Positions 35,201-43,358 of a stretch of 64,000 nt of DNA are shown in pieces. The notes under the pieces were generated by a model. It ran no database searches, was not told where the DNA came from, and saw only the letters and a list, made by a program, of their open reading frames with translations. The stretch is from Microcoleus sp. FACHB-68 (GTDB lineage Bacteria; Cyanobacteriota; Cyanobacteriia; Cyanobacteriales; Oscillatoriaceae), in contig NZ_JACJOT010000008.1 in assembly GCF_014695715.1 (NCBI RefSeq), forward strand, positions 868,001-932,000. The letters are read 5' to 3'. The position numbers were made by a program, and so were the translations under genes. The first letter of the stretch is position 1. Each line of letters opens with the position of its first letter.

Positions 35201-37023
35201 ATTTCTAAGAGCGCATCTGATAACTGCCGGCCTAATTTGCTGACCCAATCGTTATAGGTTTGCAACACCACCGGCAAGGCGTCTCGCGTGCGAATACAAC
35301 TTTCTTTGAGAGCAGGAACTAACCCGGCAGTAACAATCGAAGTTTTGCCGACACCGGACTGCCCGTGAATCACCGTCAGTTTATGCTGAGGGCTGCTAAT
35401 TCTAGTTTTTAAACGCTCAACATCTTGCTGCCGGCCAGACGCTATAATTTCGCAGGCAACGGTGCCTTGATGTGCCCGTTCTGCAACTGCTGCTAGGTTC
35501 GGTGCCGGTTGTTGAGGTTGGAGCCGGCCTGCCCCAATAAAAGCCCGTAAACCATATTGCTGCTCAATAGAACGCTGTTGTTGCTTAATCCAAAATGCCG
35601 CTCGATAGTGACCTTCTTCAAAGTACAGCGAGCGCAATATTTCCAGAAATCGAATGTAGCGGAGGGGATCATATCGATGCTCACTTTCACTAATCGCTGT
35701 TGTCATTTCAAAAGCAATCTCTTCTAAACTGTTATGTGCTTCTTGTCGCTGCCCTAAATGCCGCTGCGCTTTCACAAGAAATAATTGGCAAACTTGCCTC
35801 CAAAGTAAGGGAAATAACTCTGGATTTTGAGTTTGGTCGGCAACACCGTTTAAGATTTGCAGTGCAAGTTCTGCTTGTTGTTTGGCATCTTCCCATCGAG
35901 CGTGCCGCAGGGCAGATTTTGCGAAAAACGCATAATCTTGGGCTAACTGAATGGAATTGCCAAACATCTGGTGGAGTTGTAGGGATCTGTGGGCCAGGGC
36001 TTCTAGCGATCCCCAAGCAGATAATCGCTGCAAAACTTCTCCAAGGTGGGTGATAAACTGTGCAACTAAATCCGGGCGTCCTGCTCGCTCAAAGATATCT
36101 ACACACTGTTGGAAATAACGTCGGGATTGTTGCCAGTATCTGCGCTTTTGGGCCGGCACCCGATCAGCAGTGCGGCGATAGCACAGTCCGAGATGAAACA
36201 GCAAAACCCCCTGTCGCTCTAAATAAGGAGCCGGTTGCAGGGAACAAGTTTCAGGAGATGTCCCTGCCGGCTCCTCTTCCCTAGGCGTTTGCCAAAAGGC
36301 TAAACTTTTTTGGTAATTCTCGATTGCCCCATCAATGAGATCACGGGCGTAAGCATCTCGACCGAGAACAAATTTCACACCGGCTTCTAACTCTGAATCT
36401 AACTGAATTCCGCGCCGTTGCAAATCCTTCAAAGCTGACTGAAATTCTAAGCAACTGCGCTTACCCAGAAGTGTGCAATTGGACAAAAACTTGCTAGCGC
36501 CGGTTTCTAAAACCGCACTAAAAATTCGCTCAATTTTGTGTCGTAAAAAATCAATTAATTCATTCGTGGGTAGCGCAAATTCAACCGTTGTCAGCCAGCT
36601 TTCAATATCAGGCACTAGCCGAATCATCTTCGGCTGAATTTCATCATTAACCCATAATAAAAGCGGAAACCGGCAGTGTTTGCGAAACTCCTCCCGGTCA
36701 GCGTTCATTGAGGTTAGCACTTGCTCGATTGCTCTCACTCCATCTAACCCAAATACCATCAATGCCGGTGGCTGAGCGCTGCCGAATGCGGCTTGGATCG
36801 GGCTATAAAGTGTTTGGACTGTCTCCCCTAAGACAAGTTCTGGTATTTCTATGCCACAGAGTGTTCGCAGCAGCCGAACCATCCGCTCACGCAAAGATTC
36901 ATAGTTGCAGCACACTAAGATCAGTGAAAACTGATCCTCACTGAGTGCGATTGCCCGGTAGAGGGTTTGCAATGAACCCTCGTTACCGGCCACAACTTCT
37001 TCATCTTGGTTCGGCTGTATCAT
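32257..37023 (-). CDS. STAND NTPase with N-terminal Rossmann-like domain, TPRs and 14 WD40 repeats
   Basis: 1588 residues, same layout as its paralogue at 25390-30324. An N-terminal domain (about 1-210: FSLILVCCNYESLRERMVRL and LLLWVNDEIQPKMIRLVPDI) precedes TPR-like helices to about 520. A STAND NTPase follows, with GQSGVGKTS near 558 and LIFDQFEEFF near 641. A charged coiled linker leads to 14 WD40 repeats (about 970-1545). The tail has GCNWLSNYL. Unlike the paralogue it has no membrane helix between NTPase and propellers. The ATG overlaps the stop of the upstream AAA ATPase gene by four bases (ATGA), so the two proteins are probably made together and work as a pair. Role in signalling or defence is inferred from STAND biology. 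Confidence 0.86.
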   Translation of the reverse strand: MIQPNQDEEVVAGNEGSLQTLYRAIALSEDQFSLILVCCNYESLRERMVRLLRTLCGIEIPELVLGETVQTLYSPIQAAFGSAQPPALMVFGLDGVRAIEQVLTSMNADREEFRKHCRFPLLLWVNDEIQPKMIRLVPDIESWLTTVEFALPTNELIDFLRHKIERIFSAVLETGASKFLSNCTLLGKRSCLEFQSALKDLQRRGIQLDSELEAGVKFVLGRDAYARDLIDGAIENYQKSLAFWQTPREEEPAGTSPETCSLQPAPYLERQGVLLFHLGLCYRRTADRVPAQKRRYWQQSRRYFQQCVDIFERAGRPDLVAQFITHLGEVLQRLSAWGSLEALAHRSLQLHQMFGNSIQLAQDYAFFAKSALRHARWEDAKQQAELALQILNGVADQTQNPELFPLLWRQVCQLFLVKAQRHLGQRQEAHNSLEEIAFEMTTAISESEHRYDPLRYIRFLEILRSLYFEEGHYRAAFWIKQQQRSIEQQYGLRAFIGAGRLQPQQPAPNLAAVAERAHQGTVACEIIASGRQQDVERLKTRISSPQHKLTVIHGQSGVGKTSIVTAGLVPALKESCIRTRDALPVVLQTYNDWVSKLGRQLSDALLEIKGIQFNEPLDSPLAILELLRQDAERNLLTVLIFDQFEEFFFTNKSQSEKQQFYAFLNECLNIPFVKVVLSMRQDYLHYLLEFTRQTRLDAIDNDILSKEILYYLGNFTPADAKAVIQSLTQRSRFYLEPALIEQIVQDLAGESGEVRPIELQVIGAQLQAQNITTLTQYLQKGPKAKLVAEFLEEAVKDCGPENESIARMVLYFLTDENDIRPLKTRAQLADDLAAEPDKLDLVLEILVQSGIVSLLKEVSVDFYQLVHDYLVSLIRQRQEPQLQIELRLTKEQLRQALYQEQQERNRAEIAEIEALSSLSQVLLLSHDQLAALVASVKAGRQLQQTHASPDVKQRTVERLRQAISEARERNRLQGHQNWVTQLSFSPDGRLLASGSGDGTVKLWQLDGSQILSFQGHSDWVNSVSFSPDGQIIASASWDKTVKLWQLDGTVITTFRGHSERIFSVCFSPDGQTIASASEDMAVKLWQQDGTLLTTLTGHQGWVSGLSFSPDGQIIASAGTDSTVKLWQLDGTLLTTLSGHGDRVWKVSFSPDGQLLASASADKTVKLWRRDGTLLATIAGHSDWVSCVGFSPDGETLATGSWDKTVKLWQLDGTAIATFKGHTDKVNSVRFSPDGTILASGGADTTIRLWQLDLACRRNITHPDRVMSVGFSPDGRTLATAGFDKMINLWRLDGTLLATLAGHHDWVKRVCFSPDGQILASASADRTVKLWRLDGTLLATLTGHHDWVGGVCFSPDGEILASASADRTVKLWRLDGTLLTTLRGHTDNVWSVCFSPDGKTLASASWDSTVKLWDMERWDALEPVLTTLQGHSDRVWDVSFSPDGQILASASWDKTVKLWHLDGTLLQTLDGHRDLVLSVIFSPDGQILASAGADKTIKLWRLDGTELQTLRGHKDTVSQVSFSPDGQILASAGADKTVKLWSLDRLQPQALDLDELLLHGCNWLSNYLKTNPNVSESERYLCEERVNET

Positions 37024-38378
37024 GACTTGAATTCTTTTGCTTCTGCCAAAATCGGATTGATGTCGTACCAGTGCCCTTGATCGTTGCGGTATTCAAACAC
37101 AAACATACTGCGGAGCAAGATTTGATATTCTGTTTCGCCCCTGACGCTTTTTGTTTGTGCGACTTGACGCAGCAATTCCCATTCATCGGGTTCAATTGCT
37201 CGCGAGAGTTCGTTGCAGCGTTCCTGAATAACGCTTTCTAACCGCTGACGCGGGATGGGTAGATCGCCTTTTTGAATACAGCGATACAGTAGCCCTAATA
37301 AGTTCCGAACATGACCACCACTGACACGGCACAGCCGATCTAAGGTATCAAGGCTATCAAAGATTTCTGTTACTAAAGTAATGCGTCGATCTGGTTCGAC
37401 ATCCGGAAATGCACGGGCGAGTACCATCTGCCGCAGCAATGCCACGCCTTCGGTGCAGTCCAGCCCATCGGATAGCTGCGCCGGCACCATTGGCAAGACT
37501 TTAGCATCTACACCACCACCCAGGCGAGACATCAATGAACCGTAATCATTGGAGAAGGTTAAGACTAGCGGAATCGTATAAACCAGGTGACAGTTGAGTT
37601 TGCGTAACTGCTCACCACGATCGACAAACAGATATTCTGGCTGTGTTCTTCCAGATGGCAGCCGGCGTGGATCAACCCGATCCAGGTTATCGACAATCAC
37701 CACCAGTCCTTCTCGTCCCCGCTGCCTGAGTGACTGAATGGCCGGTTCTAGAAGTTCTTGGTTAATCGATTGCAGAATGCTATTCGTGCGCGGTTCGAGG
37801 TATTCTCTGAGCCGGCTGCGGACATCGGGGCTTTCTTTCGCTTGTGCGGTAATTTTACCAATTCCAAATGCCAGTGAAAACTCTCCATCTGTGCCGGCAC
37901 GTACTTTGCCCACTCCCGGCAGCGAGGCTTCAGCGGTTAAATCGATCTCGGTTTGCAGCAGATCGCTGGCACCTTTAAGTAAAGATCTAAAGCCTTTTGG
38001 TTTCAACTCGATCTTCAGTTTCTCAATACTTTCGCTGACTTGACGAGCAATCATCAGCAAAATATCGCTAACATCCACGTCAACTAATTCCAAGTCTTGA
38101 TTGGACTCGAAATAAACGACGTGAAATCCCTGCGCTTCTAATTCGGTTCTGAGTCTAAGCAATTCTGTAGATTTTCCGCAGCCGATATGACCGCTAAATA
38201 ACTGGCAAGTTGGCTCATCGGCTTGCAGAATGGCGATGGTGCGCTCGATTTCTTCGATAATTTTGCTGCCTCGAACGGGAGAGAAATCAATGTAATATTT
38301 CTCCTCTTCGGCATTTTTCATATCGATTGCTTTGGAGGGGTTACAAGCTTTATAAAATCTGCGTACATCCAATGCCAT
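37020..38378 (-). CDS. AAA/ORC-like P-loop ATPase, translationally coupled to the WD40-STAND gene
   Basis: 452 residues. Walker A GHIGCGKSTE lies near residue 63 and Walker B VVIVDNLDRVD near 228. The segment CRVSGGHVRNLLGLLYR has the look of an AAA+/STAND lid (sensor 2) helix bundle, and the C-terminus resembles a winged helix. No nuclease or other effector motif is visible. Between the Walker boxes is an insertion of about 100 residues with Glu/Leu helices (LLKGASDLLQTEIDLTAEASL). Proteins of this type are annotated only as ATP-binding proteins in cyanobacteria. The four-base overlap with the downstream STAND gene marks it as a dedicated partner, perhaps an upstream switch or unfoldase of the complex. 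Substrate unknown. Confidence 0.72.
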   Translation of the reverse strand: MALDVRRFYKACNPSKAIDMKNAEEEKYYIDFSPVRGSKIIEEIERTIAILQADEPTCQLFSGHIGCGKSTELLRLRTELEAQGFHVVYFESNQDLELVDVDVSDILLMIARQVSESIEKLKIELKPKGFRSLLKGASDLLQTEIDLTAEASLPGVGKVRAGTDGEFSLAFGIGKITAQAKESPDVRSRLREYLEPRTNSILQSINQELLEPAIQSLRQRGREGLVVIVDNLDRVDPRRLPSGRTQPEYLFVDRGEQLRKLNCHLVYTIPLVLTFSNDYGSLMSRLGGGVDAKVLPMVPAQLSDGLDCTEGVALLRQMVLARAFPDVEPDRRITLVTEIFDSLDTLDRLCRVSGGHVRNLLGLLYRCIQKGDLPIPRQRLESVIQERCNELSRAIEPDEWELLRQVAQTKSVRGETEYQILLRSMFVFEYRNDQGHWYDINPILAEAKEFKS

Positions 38379-38976
38379 AACAATTTACCTTTTTTACTAC
38401 GCTTAAATTTGCTGCGCCCGGTTAGTTCGGCGCTCTTTATTAATTTAGGATGCTTGTGTTGCCATAATTGTTGCGAATGGATTTAACCGGCACTGAAACT
38501 TCTGACAAAACCAGTCCAACCTGACAACCAGTATTCATTTTGCCTTTGTTTTAGCCCTTGAGCGCCTTTCGGCTGTGACACTCTTGCAAAAAGCTGGTTA
38601 AGTCTTACATAGCCGGTGCCGGTATCAAAGATTTGGATGAGACCGGCTCGCCTCACAAAAGCCGGCCTACAGGCGCTCTCCATTACCAAGGGTGGAAGCG
38701 TTGCCTGCGCTCTAAGCATTAAACTGCTTTCTGCGGTGCTGACACCCGGCAGAGTGGCACCTTGGGCTACGGCCTAATTCCCGTTGCCGTGTAACTTTGA
38801 CAAAGCCGGTTAAACTCCGGGGTTTAGTGAGTGTTCAACCTTACCTCTGGCTCTTGACATCTTAACAAAAATATGAATCCAAACACAAAAATAGTTTTAT
38901 TCGTTCAGTCAGGACTGAACGTTCAGAAAGATGCTAAATTAAAGATGGGTCAAAATCCCTGACAAAGGCATAACGT
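38379..38976. other. Divergent intergenic region between the ATPase and MarR-type genes
   Basis: About 600 bases holding the promoters of the leftward ATPase/STAND operon and the rightward regulator gene. GCCGGC motifs are frequent near 38620-38740. An operator-like palindrome sits at the right end and is listed separately. No gene is supported. Confidence 0.4.
38903..38926. promoter_or_regulatory. Operator-like palindrome before the GbsR/MarR gene
   Basis: GTTCAGTC-AG-GACTGAAC (38903-38920) is a perfect inverted repeat with 8-base arms, followed directly by an extra half-site GTTCAG. It lies about 50-75 bases before the GTG start of the regulator, overlapping the expected promoter. Autorepression by the MarR-type dimer is the natural reading. 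Confidence 0.65.
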
Positions 38977-39471
38977 GTGGACGAAGAGCAACGGCAATTT
39001 GAAGTGAAACGGTTTGTCGAAGAAGTGGGCTTATTGTTCGAGTTAGCCGGTCTACCTCGGATGGCTGGTCGAATTTTAGGCTGGCTGTTGATTTCAAACC
39101 CGCCGCACCAGTCTACCGGCGAACTGGCAGAGGTTTTGCAAGCTAGCAAAGGCTCGATCAGCACCATGACTCGGCTGCTGATTCAAGCCCGCTTAGTAGA
39201 GCGCATGAGCCTGCCCGGAGATCGCCGGGACTACTTTTGTATCAAACTGGGTGCTTGGTCAGCGTTAATCAAACAACAAGTTGCCCAAATCACAGCAATT
39301 CGGCAGCTAGCCGAACATGGGTTGCAACTCGTAGAAGGCGAAGATCCGCAGCGGCGGCAACGCTTGCAAGAGATGCACGACTTTCACGCTTTTTTTGAGC
39401 GGCAATTTCCAATGTTGATTGAGTGTTGGGAACAAGAGCATCCCCAAAGAGACCAACCCAATGTTTCGTAG
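38977..39471 (+). CDS. GbsR/MarR family transcriptional regulator
   Basis: 164 residues starting at GTG 38977. A winged helix-turn-helix is visible in STGELAEVLQASKGSISTMTRLLIQARLVERMSLPGDRRDYF, shown here as STGELAEVLQ through GDRRDYF, with the acidic helix FVEEVGLLFELAGLPRMAGR before it. This is the GbsR-like branch of MarR repressors. Its own promoter carries a perfect palindrome. The next genes on the same strand are an HlyD-type adaptor and an ABC exporter, which are the most likely targets, consistent with MarR-type control of efflux. The inducer is unknown. Confidence 0.82.
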   Translation: MDEEQRQFEVKRFVEEVGLLFELAGLPRMAGRILGWLLISNPPHQSTGELAEVLQASKGSISTMTRLLIQARLVERMSLPGDRRDYFCIKLGAWSALIKQQVAQITAIRQLAEHGLQLVEGEDPQRRQRLQEMHDFHAFFERQFPMLIECWEQEHPQRDQPNVS

Positions 39472-39765
39472 AAGTCCTAAAAGTCATCCACTCAGGTGAG
39501 TCAACTGGAGGACGTGCGATCTGTGCTGGGGAGCGTAAGTTGGAAAGTAAGCCGATGAAATGGGTTCGCATCTTTGCCTCAGTGATTTCCATTCCAGAAA
39601 AAGTCGTTACAAATCGTTACAATTAATACAACTCCAGCCGCCGGCATTGAATTTAGCTGATTCGCAGCCAATCTCATGTAGTCTAATCCGGCCTCGCTTT
39701 CCCAGAGTTTAGAAATAATTCGACGAAATTTCGTTCACTTACTGATTAATTTCAGGAATACGGCC

Positions 39766-41340
39766 ATGCAATTGCAGTCAGCAACGGATAAAGAATCAGC
39801 TCTCAAACAAGACCGGCAACGGCCACCAGAGCCACCTGTCGATCGCTCAGCCAAGCCCAAACGAAAATGGATGCCGAAAGGGAAAGGTTGGGCAATCGGG
39901 CTGATTGCGGCTGCGTTGCTGGGCACCGGCGGCACAGCATTTGTGGCGTTGCGGAATGCCGCACCCAAGGTAGATATCAGTGAGCTAACCGTGCCGGTGG
40001 AGTCAAAAAACCTGACAGTGCGGATCGGGGCGAGTGGGGCAGTGCAGCCGGTGCAGCGGGTCAATCTTAGTCCGAAAACCCAAGGTCGTTTAGCCGAATT
40101 ATATGTGGAGCAAGGCGATCGCGTGGAGGCGGGGAAAGTCGTTGCTCGCATGGAAAGTGGCGAAATAGAAGCACAACTGATGCAGGCACAAGCACGGCTA
40201 TCGAGCGCCAAAGCCCGTTTGCAACAGCGCCAGACCGGCAGCCGGCCAGAAGAGATTGTCCAAGCGCAGGCACGTTTAAATCAAGCGCAGGCGAGTTTAG
40301 ACCAATTGCGAGCCGGCAGCCGTTCTGAGGATGTTGCCGAAGCCGAAGCCGGTGTGACGAGAGCACAGGCGCAAGTAGAAGAGGCGCAATCGCGGTTAAA
40401 CTTGGCTTCCAGCAATGTCAGGCGCAACCGGGAACTAGCCGACGTGGGGGCAATTGCCAGAAAAGATTTGGATCAGTTTCTCGATGAAGAGCGTAGGGCG
40501 CAAGCAAACCTGGAACAAGTGCGAGCCGGTGTTGCAGAAGCAAATCGCCGGTTAGAAAAACTCCAAAATGGCACCCGCCCAGAGGAAATTGAACAAGCCG
40601 AAGCGGCAGTGGCAGAAGCCCAAAGCAGTTTAGAGCAGCTGCAAAATGGCACCCGCCCAGAAGAAATTGCTGCGGCTAACGCAGATGTTACCGAGGCGGA
40701 AGGACAAGTGCGCTTTTATGAAGTGCAATTGGAAGATACGAAAGTTCGTGCTCCCTTTGCTGGAATTATTACCCAGAGATACGCCATAGAAGGTGCGTTT
40801 GTGACGCCGGCAACCTCCGCTTCTGACGCGTCTTCCGCAACGTCAACTTCTATTGTTGCCCTTGCCAGGGATTTGGAAGTTTTAGCGAAAGTTCCTGAAG
40901 CAGATATCGGTCAAATTAAAGTCGGTCAAACCGTTGAAATTGTCGCCGATGCTTATCCCGATCGCGTATTTAAAGGTCGCGTTCATTTGATTGCCCCGGA
41001 AGCGGTGAAAGAACGAGATGTTACCTTATTCCAAGCGCGGGTGAGCATTGATGCCGGTAAAGATCAGTTACAGTCTGGAATGAATGTAGATATTAAGTTT
41101 GTAGGCGACAAGCTCAGCAATGCTTTGGTGGTTCCTACCGTGGCAATTGTCACTAACAAAGGAGAAACCGGCGTCTTAATTCCCGACGAAAAAAATCAAC
41201 CTAAATTTCAATCTGTTACCGTCGGCTCTACCATTGGCAATCAAATTCAAGTCTTAGATGGCGTAAAAGCCGGCGACCGCGTATTTCTTGAACTTCCCGA
41301 AGGTAAAAAACTAGAAGATGTAATCAAAACCATTAAATAA
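39766..41340 (+). CDS. HlyD/MacA-type efflux periplasmic adaptor subunit
   Basis: 524 residues. The N-terminal cytoplasmic stretch is basic, followed by one membrane helix (GWAIGLIAAALLGTGGTAFVAL). A barrel-sandwich half (QGRLAELYVEQGDRVEAGKVVARM) follows. A long coiled-coil hairpin then contains tandem repeats of an AxAxLxQLxxGxRPEEI unit, for example LQNGTRPEEI twice. The second lipoyl half (VRAPFAGIITQRYAIEGAFV) and the beta-barrel come next. The protein links an inner-membrane ABC exporter to an outer-membrane channel. The MacB-like permease starts 211 bases downstream. It sits behind the GbsR/MarR gene, which probably controls it. Confidence 0.87.
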   Translation: MQLQSATDKESALKQDRQRPPEPPVDRSAKPKRKWMPKGKGWAIGLIAAALLGTGGTAFVALRNAAPKVDISELTVPVESKNLTVRIGASGAVQPVQRVNLSPKTQGRLAELYVEQGDRVEAGKVVARMESGEIEAQLMQAQARLSSAKARLQQRQTGSRPEEIVQAQARLNQAQASLDQLRAGSRSEDVAEAEAGVTRAQAQVEEAQSRLNLASSNVRRNRELADVGAIARKDLDQFLDEERRAQANLEQVRAGVAEANRRLEKLQNGTRPEEIEQAEAAVAEAQSSLEQLQNGTRPEEIAAANADVTEAEGQVRFYEVQLEDTKVRAPFAGIITQRYAIEGAFVTPATSASDASSATSTSIVALARDLEVLAKVPEADIGQIKVGQTVEIVADAYPDRVFKGRVHLIAPEAVKERDVTLFQARVSIDAGKDQLQSGMNVDIKFVGDKLSNALVVPTVAIVTNKGETGVLIPDEKNQPKFQSVTVGSTIGNQIQVLDGVKAGDRVFLELPEGKKLEDVIKTIK

Positions 41341-41551
41341 ACCCTCAAAAAACCCCTAACCAAACGCATCAAAACCCTTAACCTTATCTGCGTCATCTGC
41401 GTTTATCTGCGTGCATCTGCGGGTTTCAAATCATCCAAAACCCCATGCAAAAGCCAACAATCCAGATAAACCATCTGTGGTTTTTAAATCCAAAACCTCT
41501 AATTTTTGCAAAAAGCCTAATCAATAACCAAAGAGAAATCACAAAAAAACA
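41341..41551. repeat. ATCTGCGT tandem repeat between adaptor and permease genes
   Basis: At about 41387-41425 a short tandem array of ATCTGCGT(T/C) units occurs (CTGCGTCATCTGCGTTTATC and following), a repeat type seen between genes in many filamentous cyanobacteria. No gene is present. Confidence 0.5.
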
Positions 41552-42769
41552 ATGGATATTGTTGAAAGCGTCAAAATGGCAACCACAACGTTGCTCTCCA
41601 ATAAACTCCGAAGCAGCCTAACCATGCTAGGAATTATTATTGGCAATGCTTCAGTGATTGCAATGGTTGGAATCGGAGAAGGGGCGCAGAAATTTGTTGG
41701 CGATCAAGTTAACTCATTAGGCTCAAACTTGCTGTTTGTGATTCCAGGGAGTCCTGAAGCTCAAAGACGGCCTATTTATCCACCTCAAACACTGGTGCTT
41801 GATGATGCAAAAGCAATCGCTGAGCAAGTTGCTTCAGTTAGTGAAGTTGCGCCGGCACTCAACGGCAGCGAACTGATTTCCTACCGCAACAAAAATAACT
41901 CAGCTACGATTATCGGAACAACGCCAGAATTCCTTTCTGTGCGAAGTTTCGATATTGCCAAAGGCCGCTTCTTAATGAATTTAGATTTGCAACGGCAAGA
42001 AGATGTTGTGGTTCTAGGTTCAGAAATAGCTCAGCAATTGTTTGGGAATAAAAACCCCCTAGGCGAACAGATTCGTGTTAAAAATGTCAGCCTGCAAGTG
42101 ATTGGCGTGATGGAACCAAAGGGTTCAACTTTTGGTGACAATCAGGACATGAATGTTTATGTGCCAATTACAACAATGGCGCGGCGAATTGTAGGCCGGT
42201 CATCTCCTTATGGAATTCAAGTAACCTTTATTTCCGTCTCAGTTGAGGATGAGGCGAGTATGAAAAAGGCGCAGTTTCAAATTGAAAATTTACTGAGATT
42301 GCGTCATAAAATCGTCAATGAAGATGATTTTACAGTGCGGAATCAGCAGGAGTTAATGAATACCTTGGGCAGCATTACAGGGGCATTAACGTTGCTCTTA
42401 GCGGCAACGGCAGCGATTTCTTTGTTTGTGGGCGGCATTGGAATTATGAACATTATGCTCGTCTCCGTTACCGAACGCACGAAGGAAATTGGACTGCGTA
42501 AAGCAATTGGTGCTTCCCAGCAAGATATCCTGGTTCAGTTCATGATTGAATCTGTCATTCTGTCAGTTGTGGGCGGTTTAATTGGCGTTGGTTTCGGCAT
42601 TGGCGGTATCATGCTGATCGGAGCATTTACGCCTTTGAAGGGTGGCGTTTCTCTCGTGGCAATTGCCGTGGCTACCAGCATTTCTGGTGGCATTGGTTTC
42701 TTCTTTGGGGTGGTGCCGGCACGTCAGGCGGCTAGACTTGACCCAATTGTTGCCCTCAGAAGTGCCTAA
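41552..42769 (+). CDS. MacB-type ABC transporter permease
   Basis: 405 residues with the MacB/FtsX topology: one N-terminal membrane helix (LTMLGIIIGNASVIAMVGI), a periplasmic domain of about 220 residues, and three C-terminal helices (around GALTLLLAATAAISLFVGGI, SVILSVVGGLIGVGFGIGGI and VAIAVATSISGGIGFFFGVV). The signature VTERTKEIGLRKAIGAS, the coupling region to the ATPase, is intact. The permease works with the HlyD adaptor just before it and the ATPase at 43359. Substrates of such exporters include antibiotics, peptides or lipoproteins; here unknown. Confidence 0.88.
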   Translation: MDIVESVKMATTTLLSNKLRSSLTMLGIIIGNASVIAMVGIGEGAQKFVGDQVNSLGSNLLFVIPGSPEAQRRPIYPPQTLVLDDAKAIAEQVASVSEVAPALNGSELISYRNKNNSATIIGTTPEFLSVRSFDIAKGRFLMNLDLQRQEDVVVLGSEIAQQLFGNKNPLGEQIRVKNVSLQVIGVMEPKGSTFGDNQDMNVYVPITTMARRIVGRSSPYGIQVTFISVSVEDEASMKKAQFQIENLLRLRHKIVNEDDFTVRNQQELMNTLGSITGALTLLLAATAAISLFVGGIGIMNIMLVSVTERTKEIGLRKAIGASQQDILVQFMIESVILSVVGGLIGVGFGIGGIMLIGAFTPLKGGVSLVAIAVATSISGGIGFFFGVVPARQAARLDPIVALRSA

Positions 42770-42772
42770 AGT

Positions 42773-43192
42773 TCACTCCAAGCTGTTAGGTTCGATATAC
42801 CGGCTGTTTGCTCTGACAAAACACTGGCCCCCGTTAAGTTCCACACGAAGCCAAGGTTTGCCGGCATTGTCCCGCTGAATCACGATCACTTCATCGGAAC
42901 CGCCACGACCAAAGCTTGCCGCTTGAAACAAATCTTCCTGAGCAAATTGCCGGTTAACTCGGTGATTAACGCCAGGGCCATTACGGCAGTTTAAACCTTC
43001 GGTAACAACCCGCCAAGAGCGATGTTCGCCGGCAACTCCCTGAATTTCCTGACCGTTGGCGCTGATTCTCTGGATTGAATTGTAATCTCCATTGCGATCT
43101 GGAATTGGCTCTTGATTTCTTTGCGCTAAAGCAATGGTCGCAATGGTACAAATTGAAGTCGTGATCACGATTGCCGGTACAAAACGAAGCAT
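42773..43192 (-). CDS. Secreted SH3-like domain protein
   Basis: 139 residues starting at ATG 43192. A signal peptide (LRFVPAIVITTSICTIATIALAQ) precedes a bacterial SH3b-like domain, recognisable from GLNCRNGPGVNHRV and WLRVELNGGQCFVRANSRYIEP, with three Cys that may form disulphides. Such domains bind peptidoglycan or other ligands. It lies on the opposite strand, splitting the permease gene (stop only 3 bases away) from the ATPase gene. An insertion or inversion in an ancestral three-gene exporter operon would explain this. Confidence 0.7.
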   Translation of the reverse strand: MLRFVPAIVITTSICTIATIALAQRNQEPIPDRNGDYNSIQRISANGQEIQGVAGEHRSWRVVTEGLNCRNGPGVNHRVNRQFAQEDLFQAASFGRGGSDEVIVIQRDNAGKPWLRVELNGGQCFVRANSRYIEPNSLE

Positions 43193-43358
43193 TTTTTTAC
43201 CCGTATCTACAGGAGTATTTAGCTTTTATTTCTTTAGATTAGTATTATAATAGACAAAATAGCAATAAACATATTTTTCCATAAAATCTTTCGGTTAATT
43301 AAAATTAGTCTAGTCTTCTGATTTTTCCAGCCGTTGAGTCTCTAGCGCGAATATCCTT

